From contig JAEDIN010000035.1 of assembly GCA_016292445.1 (NCBI GenBank), forward strand, positions 1 to 11,772: a stretch of DNA of 11,772 nucleotides. Direction: 5' to 3'. The position numbers and the translations under genes were made by a program. The notes below the pieces were generated by a model. It was not told the origin of the DNA, searched no databases, and saw nothing but the letters and a program-made list of their open reading frames with translations. The stretch is from Oscillospiraceae bacterium. Its GTDB lineage: Bacteria; Bacillota; Clostridia; Oscillospirales; Oscillospiraceae. This document shows positions 1-6,293 of the stretch, in pieces (position 1 is the stretch's first letter; every line of letters starts with the position of its first letter).

Positions 1-327
1 GCCGTAGTTTTCAAGACCGAAGGCGACATCCTCCTCAACAATCGAGGACACGAACTGGTTGTCGGGGTTTTGAAAGACCATGCCCACGGTTCTGCGCAGC
101 TTTATAATATTAGCCTCGCATTTAGCGTCAAGTCCGGCAACCGTAAGCTCTCCCTTTTGCAAGTCCAAAAGTGCGTTGAAGTGCTTTATCAGTGTTGATT
201 TTCCGCAGCCGTTGTGACCCAAAACCGCAACAAGCTCACCCTCGTGAACATCTATACTCACCCCGTTCAAGGAGCGTTTCCTGTCGGAATAATCATATGA
301 AAATACTATATCTCTTGCGTTTATCAT
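1..327 (-). CDS. ecfA1: ECF-type ABC transporter ATP-binding subunit, N-terminal part (runs off left edge)
   Basis: The first 109 codons of an ABC ATPase read from ATG at 327 down to base 1, and the gene continues outside the window. Visible motifs are Walker A GHNGCGKST (residues 37-45), an aromatic A-loop residue near Tyr11, and the Q-loop in VFQNPDNQ (Gln86). The segment after the Q-loop, EEDVAFGLEN (99-108), is typical of the EcfA1/CbiO ATPases of energy-coupling factor importers, which power uptake of vitamins or metal ions together with EcfA2, EcfT and an S component. Signature and Walker B motifs lie beyond the edge. The ribosome site is weak (TGGCGG about 10 bases upstream). A candidate promoter lies at 356-384. 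The ABC ATPase call is certain; the EcfA1 assignment is likely but rests on half a protein. Confidence 0.88.
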   Translation of the reverse strand, partial: MINARDIVFSYDYSDRKRSLNGVSIDVHEGELVAVLGHNGCGKSTLIKHFNALLDLQKGELTVAGLDAKCEANIIKLRRTVGMVFQNPDNQFVSSIVEEDVAFGLENYG

Positions 328-355
328 AACTAACCGCCAAAATAAGTTTAATAAG

Positions 356-384
356 ATTTTAACAGACATGATATAGCCGCACAA
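356..384 (-). promoter_or_regulatory. Candidate sigma-A promoter of the ECF ATPase gene
   Basis: On the minus strand, TTGTGC (379-384) and TAAAAT (356-361) are separated by exactly 17 bases. The -10 matches the consensus at 5 of 6 positions and the -35 at 3 of 6. It would start transcription about 20 bases before the ATG at 327 and lies just past the terminator of the upstream operon, where a promoter is needed. Confidence 0.5.
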
Positions 385-385
385 G

Positions 386-410
386 CCCCCTGGGGGGATC
401 TGGGGGGATA
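386..410. repeat. Short G/C-run element with tandem 10-base repeat
   Basis: CCCCC (386-390) is followed by two head-to-tail copies of TGGGGGGAT[C/A] at 391-400 and 401-410, identical in 9 of 10 bases. The C run can pair with the first G run as a tiny hairpin. It sits between the yitT terminator and the ECF ATPase promoter. Its function is unknown; it could be a dispersed intergenic element or simple-sequence drift. Confidence 0.5.
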
Positions 411-445
411 AAAAATCGGTAATACATCTCGTATTACCGATTTTT
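411..445 (-). terminator. Intrinsic terminator of the malQ-yitT operon
   Basis: A perfect 15-bp inverted repeat (411-425 with 431-445) encloses a 5-base loop. On the minus strand the right arm ends in a run of T (CGATTTTTTATCC). The stop codon of the YitT gene (TAA, 444-446) lies at the foot of the stem. The A/T-flanked symmetry means it could also act weakly on the plus strand. Confidence 0.85.
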
Positions 446-1061
446 ATTTCTGTACAGCGTCTTTTTTACCAAAACGGCATTCTTCTATAAATCCGATTAT
501 CTGACCGGAGAGAACGACCGTCAGCAGGGAGTAGGCAAGCCTCCCGAGAGGAATGTAAGTGGCCGACAGCGCAAGAACGATAAAATCCGTGGTCAGATAC
601 ACCCACTGTATGCCAATCTTAAATCTTGCGGATGCACTCATTGCAAGCGCATCGTCGCCTGTGGGTGCAGAGCCTATTCTGACGCACAAACCGACACCAA
701 CGCCGACAAAGAGCGCGCCGATTATGGCAGCAGCAAGCGGATAATTTGCAATACCCGGCCAGATAGGCTCGAACTGCTCAAATATTGCATAGAAAAGCGA
801 AAATCCTCCGCCGGCAATAGCCGAATAGGCAATGAATTGCTTGCCGAGTACTTTGAAGCCGATGATGTAGCACGCAGCATTCAGAATAAAGCCCGAAACT
901 GAGGGGGAAATGCCAAACCAGTGGTGCAGCAGAAGCGTAAGCCCCAGCACACCGCCCTCGGTAACGCCGGAGAACGAATGAACATTGTAAAGCCCAAAGG
1001 CGAGAATGGCACTTCCCAAAAGCGCAACGGCACAGCTTTTGAGTTTTAAACGGGGTATCAT
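444..1061 (-). CDS. YitT-family (DUF161) integral membrane protein
   Basis: 205 residues, strongly hydrophobic, with about five to six membrane segments. The stretch near residues 31-50 (GVTEGGVLGLTLLL, then FGISPSV) and the RIGSAPTGDDALA stretch near 128-140 match the repeated conserved blocks of the YitT/YczE membrane family (PF02588). The soluble C-terminal DUF2179 domain carried by many YitT proteins is absent. The molecular function of the family is not established; transport is often assumed. The start has a modest ribosome site (AGAAAGG, about 11 bases upstream). The gene follows malQ after 19 bases and ends inside a terminator, so the two are probably one transcript. No functional link to MalQ is apparent. 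Confidence 0.85.
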   Translation of the reverse strand: MIPRLKLKSCAVALLGSAILAFGLYNVHSFSGVTEGGVLGLTLLLHHWFGISPSVSGFILNAACYIIGFKVLGKQFIAYSAIAGGGFSLFYAIFEQFEPIWPGIANYPLAAAIIGALFVGVGVGLCVRIGSAPTGDDALAMSASARFKIGIQWVYLTTDFIVLALSATYIPLGRLAYSLLTVVLSGQIIGFIEECRFGKKDAVQK

Positions 1062-1080
1062 TTTTATTTAAACCTTTCTC

Positions 1081-2583
1081 TTAATTGTCTGCACCGATGT
1101 TGGCGCATCTGCCATACATTTTTGACAGCCCGGCGATTTTTGCGGCAAGCTCCGATGTTAGCTGACCGTCTGTCAGCCGCCACTGCCAGTTACCGCTTTT
1201 CGTTCCGGGAATGTTCATCCTTGCTTCGCTGCCAAGACCGAGATAATCCTGCATCTGAGCAATGAAAACCGATGCAACAGAGCTCATACCGCCGCGAATC
1301 ATGCCCCAACCAAAGCCCTCGGTGTCATTTAACCCGAGGTAGCGTTCGGCAAAGCGGAGCTCATCGCGGCTTGCCTCGTTTAGCCAAGCCATAACAGGTG
1401 CATTATCGTGTGTGCCGACATAACAAACGCAGTTAGGGGAGTATTTGTGAGGAAGATAATTGCTCGGCTCATTAGGGTCAAAGGCAAACTCAAGCACCTT
1501 CATACCGGGCAGCCCCGACTCCTTTAGCAGCTCATACACCTCCGGAGTGAGAAGCCCGAGATCCTCTGCGATAAAGCTTAAGTTTGAAAACCAGCTCGTG
1601 AGCCGCCCTACAAGGTCCATACTCGGTCCCTTAACCCAGTGACCTTCCTTTGCGGTTTTTGCGCCAAAGGGAACTGCCCAAAAGCTTTCAAAGCCGCGAA
1701 AATGATCAATTCTCACGATGTCGTACAGCTTTGACGCGCCGTCAATACGCCGTATCCACCAGCCGTAGCCGTCTCGGCGCATAGCCTCGTAGTCGTACAG
1801 GGGATTGCCCCAAAGCTGGCCGTCCTTACTGAAGCAGTCGGGGGGAACACCGGCAACCTCAACGGGAACATTGTTCTCATCAAGCAGGAAGCACTCCGGG
1901 CAAGACCAAACATCGGCAGAGTCCAGTGCAACATATATCGGCAGGTCACCGATTATTTTAATGCCTTTTTTCAGTGCATAGCCGTGCAATGCGTTCCACT
2001 GTCTGTAAAACAAAAATTGTATGTATTCAAACAGTGTGATATCCTCATGAAGAAGCTCGGCATATTCATCAACTGCTTTCGGCTGATGGAGTCTTATGTT
2101 CTCGTCGGGCCACTCAAACCACGCCTTCATGCCGAAATGCCGCTTGAGTGCCATAAATAGGGCATAGTCAAAAAGCCATGAGCGATTGTCACTTAAAAAT
2201 CGTCCAAGCTCTGCACTGTCACGCTTAAAACCTCTGTCGGCGGCTTTTTTCAAAATTTCAAAGCGGTTTGCGTATATCTTTCCGTAATCGACCGAACTTG
2301 AATTACTTCCCCAGTCAATACCCTCAAGCTCCGAGGAAAGCAGCAAGCCGTCGTCGACGAGCATATCGAGGTCAATATAGTACGGGTTTCCGGCGTAGGT
2401 GGAAAAGCTCTGATACGGCGAATTACCGTAGCTTGTTGGGCCTACGGGCAGCATTTGCCACAGGCCTTGACCGGCAGAGGAAAGGAAATCTATAAAATCA
2501 TATGCAGCCTTACCCAGAGTCCCAATGCCGTAGGGCGAGGGCAGGGAGGATATCGGCAGCAAAATGCCGCAGCTTCTTTTCAT
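1081..2583 (-). CDS. malQ: 4-alpha-glucanotransferase (amylomaltase, GH77)
   Basis: A cytoplasmic enzyme that moves 4-alpha-glucan segments between maltooligosaccharides, used in maltodextrin or glycogen turnover. The length, 500 residues, is typical of bacterial MalQ. Seen motifs: the N-terminal block SCGILLPISSLPS followed by YGIGTLG, DLPIYVALDSADVW (about 213-226), GVPPDCFSKDGQLWGNP (about 245-261), the nucleophile Asp293 in RIDHFRG, the acid/base Glu340 in AEDLG, and the third carboxylate Asp393 in GTHDN. These match the catalytic triad known from Thermus amylomaltase (Asp293, Glu340, Asp395). An ATG seven codons upstream is open, but the start at 2583 is chosen because AAGGAG (2590-2595) lies six bases before it and MKRSCGILL is the family N-terminus. 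It lies downstream of tRNA-Leu, separated by a terminator-like hairpin, and is followed by the YitT gene. Confidence 0.96.
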   Translation of the reverse strand: MKRSCGILLPISSLPSPYGIGTLGKAAYDFIDFLSSAGQGLWQMLPVGPTSYGNSPYQSFSTYAGNPYYIDLDMLVDDGLLLSSELEGIDWGSNSSSVDYGKIYANRFEILKKAADRGFKRDSAELGRFLSDNRSWLFDYALFMALKRHFGMKAWFEWPDENIRLHQPKAVDEYAELLHEDITLFEYIQFLFYRQWNALHGYALKKGIKIIGDLPIYVALDSADVWSCPECFLLDENNVPVEVAGVPPDCFSKDGQLWGNPLYDYEAMRRDGYGWWIRRIDGASKLYDIVRIDHFRGFESFWAVPFGAKTAKEGHWVKGPSMDLVGRLTSWFSNLSFIAEDLGLLTPEVYELLKESGLPGMKVLEFAFDPNEPSNYLPHKYSPNCVCYVGTHDNAPVMAWLNEASRDELRFAERYLGLNDTEGFGWGMIRGGMSSVASVFIAQMQDYLGLGSEARMNIPGTKSGNWQWRLTDGQLTSELAAKIAGLSKMYGRCANIGADN

Positions 2584-2602
2584 ATTAAACTCCTTGAAAA
2601 AC

Positions 2603-2648
2603 AAAAAACACGCATGAGCAGTACAATTATAGTACCGCCCTCAGCGTG
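2603..2648 (-). terminator. Terminator between tRNA-Leu and malQ
   Basis: On the minus strand CACGCTGAG (2640-2648) pairs with CTCATGCGTG (2609-2618) with one bulged base, followed directly by TTTTTT (2603-2608). An inner GTAC/GTAC pair flanks TATAAT. It begins just after the tRNA 3' end, as expected for a tRNA terminator. The TATAAT in the loop (2626-2631) could be the -10 of a malQ promoter, but no convincing -35 is present. Confidence 0.72.
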
Positions 2649-2653
2649 CTTGT

Positions 2654-2738
2654 TGGTGCGGGTAACAGGGGTCGAACCTGCACGCCTCTCAGCACGAGAA
2701 CCTAAATCTCGCATGTCTGCCAATTCCATCATACCCGC
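2654..2738 (-). tRNA. tRNA-Leu, anticodon UAG, CCA encoded
   Basis: An 85-base tRNA read on the minus strand. The acceptor GCGGGTA (2732-2738) pairs perfectly with TACCCGC (2658-2664), followed by discriminator A and an encoded CCA. The anticodon stem CGAGA/TCTCG encloses the loop TTTAGGT, so the anticodon is TAG (2702-2704), which reads CUN leucine codons. The long variable arm (class II) and the D loop with TTGGCAGAC are typical of leucine tRNAs, and the T arm carries TTCGACC. A strong promoter lies just upstream and a terminator just downstream, so it looks like a single-gene transcript. Confidence 0.97.
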
Positions 2739-2749
2739 GTGTGAAGAAC

Positions 2750-2779
2750 ATAATAGCACAATCTCTAATTTATTGTCAA
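2750..2779 (-). promoter_or_regulatory. Sigma-A promoter of tRNA-Leu
   Basis: On the minus strand a perfect TTGACA (2774-2779) and TATTAT (2750-2755, 5 of 6) are separated by 18 bases. The -10 ends 11 bases before the mature tRNA 5' end. A near-consensus promoter is what a stable-RNA gene is expected to have. Confidence 0.85.
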
Positions 2780-2810
2780 TCAGGGATAAAAGTTTATTTA
2801 AAGCAGACAA

Positions 2811-2839
2811 TTGACTTTTTTAAATAAGGCAATTATTAT
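2811..2839 (+). promoter_or_regulatory. Sigma-A promoter of the DUF554-EamA pair
   Basis: TTGACT (2811-2816) and TATTAT (2834-2839) are separated by exactly 17 bases, each matching the consensus at 5 of 6 positions. Transcription would start near 2846, about 30 bases before the ATG at 2879. It is divergent from the tRNA-Leu promoter, with the two -35 boxes about 30 bases apart. Confidence 0.78.
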
Positions 2840-2878
2840 TACTTTGGAATTTTGAAATAAGAGTAAAGGAGAAAAACG

Positions 2879-3589
2879 ATGATAGCCGCAGTGATCAATG
2901 CCATAGGAATAGCTATCGGAGGTACGATAGGAACGCTGTTTCGAGGCAAAATAAGCGATAGACTTGTAAATATCCTGATGACTGCAATGGGCCTTGTCGT
3001 TATTCTAATCGGCGTTCAGGGTGCGGTTGGCTCGGAGGACACGCTGTGCGTTGTGATAAGTCTTGCCCTCGGCGCAATAATCGGCGAATTGCTGCACATC
3101 GACCGCTTTCTTGACGGCATCGGCGACAAGGTGAAGAGTAAACTCAGCGGCAAAAAGTTTGCCGAGGGGCAGTTCTCCGAGGGGCTTATAACAGCCTCGG
3201 TGCTGTTCACCGTCGGCGCGATGGCTATACTCGGTTCTATCGAGGCAGGCATAAATAATAATTACAGCATACTTTTTACCAAGACCGTTATGGATACTAT
3301 CAGTGCCATAGCCTTATCATCGGCACTTGGCATAGGAGTGATGTTTGCGCTCGTGCCCGTTTTCGTATGGGAGGGACTTCTCATCCTGCTCGCCGGAGTG
3401 GTATCGCCGATACTCGGGGCGGATGTTATAACCGAAATGTCCGCCGTCGGAGGTGCGATGTTTATAGGCATGGGCATCAACATGACCGGAATTGCCGACC
3501 GCAAGATAAATGTATCAAACCTGATTCCGGCTCTGGTCATTCCGATTATTTATATGCCGCTGTCATCGTGGCTCGGGGGCCTGTTTTAA
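2879..3589 (+). CDS. DUF554-family membrane protein
   Basis: 236 residues and about seven hydrophobic segments. The N-terminus (MIAAVINAIGIAIGGTIG, residues 1-18) with the following GKISDRLVN, the ALGAIIGELL block near 63-72, and the TVGAMAILGSIEAG block near 110-124 are typical of the DUF554 family (Bacillus YdfK and relatives). No biochemical role is established for the family. A good ribosome site, AAAGGAG (2865-2871), stands eight bases before the ATG. The stop codon TAA shares one base with the ATG of the next gene, so the two are translationally coupled. The intervening charged loop around residues 74-100 is probably cytoplasmic. Confidence 0.88.
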   Translation: MIAAVINAIGIAIGGTIGTLFRGKISDRLVNILMTAMGLVVILIGVQGAVGSEDTLCVVISLALGAIIGELLHIDRFLDGIGDKVKSKLSGKKFAEGQFSEGLITASVLFTVGAMAILGSIEAGINNNYSILFTKTVMDTISAIALSSALGIGVMFALVPVFVWEGLLILLAGVVSPILGADVITEMSAVGGAMFIGMGINMTGIADRKINVSNLIPALVIPIIYMPLSSWLGGLF

Positions 3590-4476
3590 TGGCTAAGAAA
3601 AGATACACCGCTGCGGTCATAGCTGCCGGAACTCTCTGGGGCTTCATGGGCTTTTTCCGCAGGACGCTTGATACGATGGGGCTTTCAGCCTCCAACTGCA
3701 TTGCGGTCAGATGTATTTTTGCGGCAATTCTGTTTGCAGTAACGATGCTTATTGCCGACCGTAAAGCATTTAAAATTAAACTGCGTGACGCATGGTGCTT
3801 TGTCGGCTGCGGAATCTTATCCCTGCTTGTATTCGGCATGTGCTACTTCAAGGCGATGGACTATATGAGCCTGTCAAACGCTGCTATTTTGCTCTACACA
3901 GCCCCGTGCTTTGTTATTCTCATTTCTGCGGTGTTGTTTAAGGAGAAGATTACGCCTAAAAAAATCGCAGCGATGCTAATAGCCTTTGCCGGCTGCTGCC
4001 TTGTTTCGGGCATCGGTACGGGAGACAAGATAAGCGCAATTGGTCTTGCACTGGGGCTTTGCTCCGGACTGTGCTATGCGCTGTACAGCATTTTCAGCCG
4101 TTTCGCCATTAACCGTGGTTATTCCACATTTACAATAAACTTCTATTCTTGCCTGCTTGCCGGTATCGGAGCAACTGCGGTTGGCGGCACGGATTATATT
4201 CCACTCATAAGCTCAACACCGTCATATTTGCTGTTTGCGGCCGCGACGGGCCTTGTGACCTGTTTTTTGCCATACCTTTTGTACACCTATGGTTTGATAG
4301 GCCTTGAAAACGGCAAGGCATCGATAATGGCGTCAATTGAGCCGGTGGTAGCAACGCTGTGCGGAGTTTTCATTTATAATGAGGGCTTGACCGTCATGAG
4401 CGCCGTCGGTATATTGCTTGTGCTTTCAGCTATCGTACTGCTGAATGTAAAATCAAAAACCGAACAAGCCAAATAA
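3589..4476 (+). CDS. DMT-superfamily permease (EamA family)
   Basis: 295 residues with about ten membrane helices arranged as two EamA repeats, the usual drug/metabolite transporter plan. Family features are the N-terminal GTLWGFMGFFRR, the helix-4 block SLSNAAILLYTAPCFVIL (near 95-115), the following VLFKEKITPKK loop, and in the second half the GLENGKASIMASIEPVVA block (near 239-256) and the terminal VGILLVLSAIVLL. The frame stays open upstream to 3367, but that part is a shadow of the DUF554 gene; the start at 3589 is chosen because its ATG overlaps the previous stop (TAATG) and MAKKRYTAAVIAAGTLWG is a normal EamA start. There is no strong ribosome site, which fits translational coupling. 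Substrate unknown; such proteins often export amino acids or metabolites. Confidence 0.92.
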   Translation: MAKKRYTAAVIAAGTLWGFMGFFRRTLDTMGLSASNCIAVRCIFAAILFAVTMLIADRKAFKIKLRDAWCFVGCGILSLLVFGMCYFKAMDYMSLSNAAILLYTAPCFVILISAVLFKEKITPKKIAAMLIAFAGCCLVSGIGTGDKISAIGLALGLCSGLCYALYSIFSRFAINRGYSTFTINFYSCLLAGIGATAVGGTDYIPLISSTPSYLLFAAATGLVTCFLPYLLYTYGLIGLENGKASIMASIEPVVATLCGVFIYNEGLTVMSAVGILLVLSAIVLLNVKSKTEQAK

Positions 4477-4502
4477 AAATGCACTGATAATTCAGTGCAT
4501 TT
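4477..4502. terminator. Bidirectional terminator between convergent operons
   Basis: AAAATGCACTGA pairs with TCAGTGCATTTT around the loop TAAT (4488-4491), a perfect stem of 11 bp. It is preceded by A and followed by TTTTT, so it reads as an intrinsic terminator on both strands. The EamA stop (4474-4476) and the ThiF-like stop (4505-4507) flank it within a few bases. Confidence 0.9.
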
Positions 4503-4504
4503 TT

Positions 4505-5158
4505 TCATATATCGATTATTATTCTTTCATTTGTAAAAAGGTCGATGCTCATGATCTTGCCTTCAAGCACCGAGCCGCTGCCGCTGAGAAGCTTAACTGC
4601 TTCCGAGACCTGAACGGCTGCGCACATTGCAGGCATAAAGGAGAGAACATTTTCGCCGTGAGCCTCGGGAGCGGCTGGAATATCATCAAAAAATCCGCAG
4701 CCGGAGGTGAGAAGCCCGACCTGCACCTGCCATGCGCCGATTGCCCCGAAAAGCATTGGAATACCAAGTTCCGAGCACGCGGTATACAAAAGCTTTCTTG
4801 ACTCGTAATTATCCAGCGCGTCAATAACAAGCTCGCTTTCTGCAATGACGGAGCGGACATTGTCCTCCGTAATGAACTCGTTTATATCTTTCACATTAAC
4901 TTCTGGGGCAATGCTCAACGCGCGTTCTTTCACTGCCGAGGCCTTGCACTTTCCAATACTGTCCTTTGTGCATAGTATCTGACGGTTGAGGTTTGATTCG
5001 TCAAAGCGGTCACCGTCGACCACTGTGAGATTCTTTACCCCAAGCCTTATCAAAAACTCGGCTACATAGCCGCCGATACCGCCGCAGCCGACTATACAAA
5101 CACGGCTGTTTTTTATTCTATCCCGTTCATCAATGCTCAGAGGGTTTATAAGATTCAT
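4505..5158 (-). CDS. ThiF/MoeB/HesA-family sulfur-carrier adenylyltransferase (E1-like)
   Basis: 217 residues. It most likely adenylates the C-terminal Gly-Gly of the MoaD-like protein encoded at 6029-6283, so that sulfur can be loaded for pterin dithiolene synthesis. The Rossmann motif GCGGIGG spans 24-30, the ATP-contact block DGDRFDESNLNRQ spans 48-60, and Asp116 in DALDN corresponds to the essential magnesium-binding Asp of MoeB. It is shorter than MoeB (about 250) because the C-terminal region is trimmed. There is no CxxC pair, so the structural zinc site of MoeB and ThiF is missing, and there is no rhodanese domain. It is the last gene of the AOR operon, 16 bases after the second polyferredoxin, with a weak ribosome site (GGTGG). 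It could be annotated as thiF, but no thiamine gene is nearby. Confidence 0.9.
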   Translation of the reverse strand: MNLINPLSIDERDRIKNSRVCIVGCGGIGGYVAEFLIRLGVKNLTVVDGDRFDESNLNRQILCTKDSIGKCKASAVKERALSIAPEVNVKDINEFITEDNVRSVIAESELVIDALDNYESRKLLYTACSELGIPMLFGAIGAWQVQVGLLTSGCGFFDDIPAAPEAHGENVLSFMPAMCAAVQVSEAVKLLSGSGSVLEGKIMSIDLFTNERIIIDI

Positions 5159-5174
5159 TTGCTGCCACCGCCAG

Positions 5175-5594
5175 TTACACCATAGTTATAGCACCTACCG
5201 GACAGCGGTCGGCGCACATTCCGCAGCCCATGCACTTTGCGGTCTCCGCCAAGAACGCAAAGGTGTTGATATCGCCCTGGGCACGGGGCTTCGATATTGC
5301 AAGAGCAAATTCCGGACAGGTTTCAACGCATAGCATACAGCCGGTGCATCTGCCAAGGTCAATAGATGGCGATTTCCATTTGCTTTTCGGCAAATGCCTT
5401 GCCTGCTTTCCGGTGTTATCGATAACTGCGCCCTTTTCGCAGATATTTCCGCAGTGACCGCAGGAGACGCACAGATCGGTGTCGACCTCGCAGCGTATAT
5501 GCTCGTTTTCTCTGTGAACGATTATCGCACCGGCGGAGCAATGTTTAGCACAAAGCTCGCAGTCGATACATTTCTCATTAAAGCTGTAAGTCAT
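5175..5594 (-). CDS. Polyferredoxin with four [4Fe-4S] motifs (AOR partner, copy 2)
   Basis: 139 residues carrying four CxxCxxCxxxC motifs: Cys 9/12/15/19, 42/45/48/52, 83/86/89/93 and 121/124/127/131. Four [4Fe-4S] clusters are therefore expected. It probably passes electrons between the AOR tungsten subunit and ferredoxin or another acceptor, like the small four-cluster subunits (AorA, BamC, WorS types) known beside bacterial AOR-family enzymes. Soluble, with no signal peptide. It aligns end to end with the neighbouring protein at 5604-6026, including the central Trp-containing linker and the C-terminal CPVGAI, so the two are paralogues. The ribosome site TAGGAGA (5600-5606) overlaps the stop codon of the upstream copy, which leaves a nine-base gap and indicates coupling. 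All sixteen cluster cysteines are intact here. Confidence 0.92.
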   Translation of the reverse strand: MTYSFNEKCIDCELCAKHCSAGAIIVHRENEHIRCEVDTDLCVSCGHCGNICEKGAVIDNTGKQARHLPKSKWKSPSIDLGRCTGCMLCVETCPEFALAISKPRAQGDINTFAFLAETAKCMGCGMCADRCPVGAITMV

Positions 5595-5603
5595 TTTTAT
5601 CTC

Positions 5604-6026
5604 CTATACCCTTGAGATCATTTTTATCGCACCTACGGGGCAACGGTTTTTACACTTTTCGCAGCCGATGCACAGTCCGATGTCGGTGAGCCTTGCGTGG
5701 GTCGTGATATCTCTGCGATGAACAGATTCGGAAATCTCAAGCACATACATCGGACAGACTTCAACGCACATCCAGCAGCCGGTGCACAGAGCTGTGTTAA
5801 TCTCGGGAATACCCCAATCCTCCCATGCGCATACCGTGGCCGGCACACCGTTGTCGTCATAAACGGCCTCATCACCGCAGAAATCCGCGCACAAGCCGCA
5901 GGATACGCATATATCCGGGTCAATGCTGTGAACCTCATGATGCCTACCGCTTATCGCCTGGGTAGGGCGAGCGGTCGTACAGGCGTCACAGCCCTGACAT
6001 TTTTCTTTGTTAATACTGTACGGCAT
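5604..6026 (-). CDS. Polyferredoxin with one altered cluster motif (AOR partner, copy 1)
   Basis: 140 residues, the same plan as the next gene downstream. Motifs II-IV are complete: Cys 40/43/46/50, 81/84/87/91 and 119/122/125/129. Motif I reads CQGCDACTTAR: Cys 10, 13 and 16 are present but the fourth position is Arg20 (codon CGC). That cluster may be absent, may be a [3Fe-4S] cluster, or may use another ligand such as the extra Cys66. The following Pro is kept, as in a normal CxxxCP motif. It likely acts in electron transfer beside the AOR. Its start lies two bases after the MoaD-like stop, and its ribosome site GGGAGGC is made of the last Gly codons of that gene. The frame is otherwise intact, so this is not an obvious pseudogene. 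Confidence 0.9.
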   Translation of the reverse strand: MPYSINKEKCQGCDACTTARPTQAISGRHHEVHSIDPDICVSCGLCADFCGDEAVYDDNGVPATVCAWEDWGIPEINTALCTGCWMCVEVCPMYVLEISESVHRRDITTHARLTDIGLCIGCEKCKNRCPVGAIKMISRV

Positions 6027-6028
6027 AG

Positions 6029-6283
6029 TCAGCCTCCCGCAACTGCCGGAACGAGATATAATACATCCCCGTCTTTCAGCTTTGCGTTGATTCCTACCTG
6101 CTTTCCGTTAAGGGAGAAGATGCAGCCCTTGAGATCCTTAATAGTCAATTCCGTTTCCGGGTCGCGTCTTTTGACCTCATCCATGATAAGAGGAAGCAGC
6201 TTTTTGATCGAGCTTATATCAAGCTCAAGCTCTTTTATTCCGCTGTCAAGCCGGAAGGTTCCGAATAGCTTTACTGAAACCAT
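6029..6283 (-). CDS. MoaD/ThiS-family sulfur carrier protein
   Basis: 84 residues with a ubiquitin-like fold. The N-terminal strand MVSVKLFGTFR and the C-terminal DGDVLYLVPAVAGG are typical of MoaD. The final Gly-Gly is the site that is adenylated and then thiocarboxylated; here it would donate sulfur for the dithiolene of the pterin cofactor used by the adjacent AOR. The ThiF/MoeB-like gene at the end of the operon is the expected activating partner. A near-perfect ribosome site, AAGGAGGTC (6287-6295), overlaps the AOR stop codon, so translation is probably coupled. MoaD-like genes beside AOR genes are a known arrangement in bacteria and archaea. A ThiS role is less likely because no thiamine genes are nearby. 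Confidence 0.92.
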   Translation of the reverse strand: MVSVKLFGTFRLDSGIKELELDISSIKKLLPLIMDEVKRRDPETELTIKDLKGCIFSLNGKQVGINAKLKDGDVLYLVPAVAGG

Positions 6284-6293
6284 ATTGACCTCC

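Noticed and set aside
2455..2814. Plus-strand open frame of 119 codons across the malQ start and the tRNA
   Set aside because: It runs through the tRNA-Leu gene and the terminator on the opposite strand, with no recognisable protein and no ribosome site.
3367..3588. 74-codon N-terminal extension of the EamA permease frame
   Set aside because: It overlaps the DUF554 gene in another frame and is Arg/His-rich shadow sequence. The TAATG junction at 3587-3591 gives a normal EamA start.
4505..6283. Thiamine (thiF/thiS) operon
   Set aside because: The E1 and carrier pair could be ThiF/ThiS, but there is no thiG, thiH or thiC here and the first gene is an AOR, so cofactor sulfur supply for AOR fits better.
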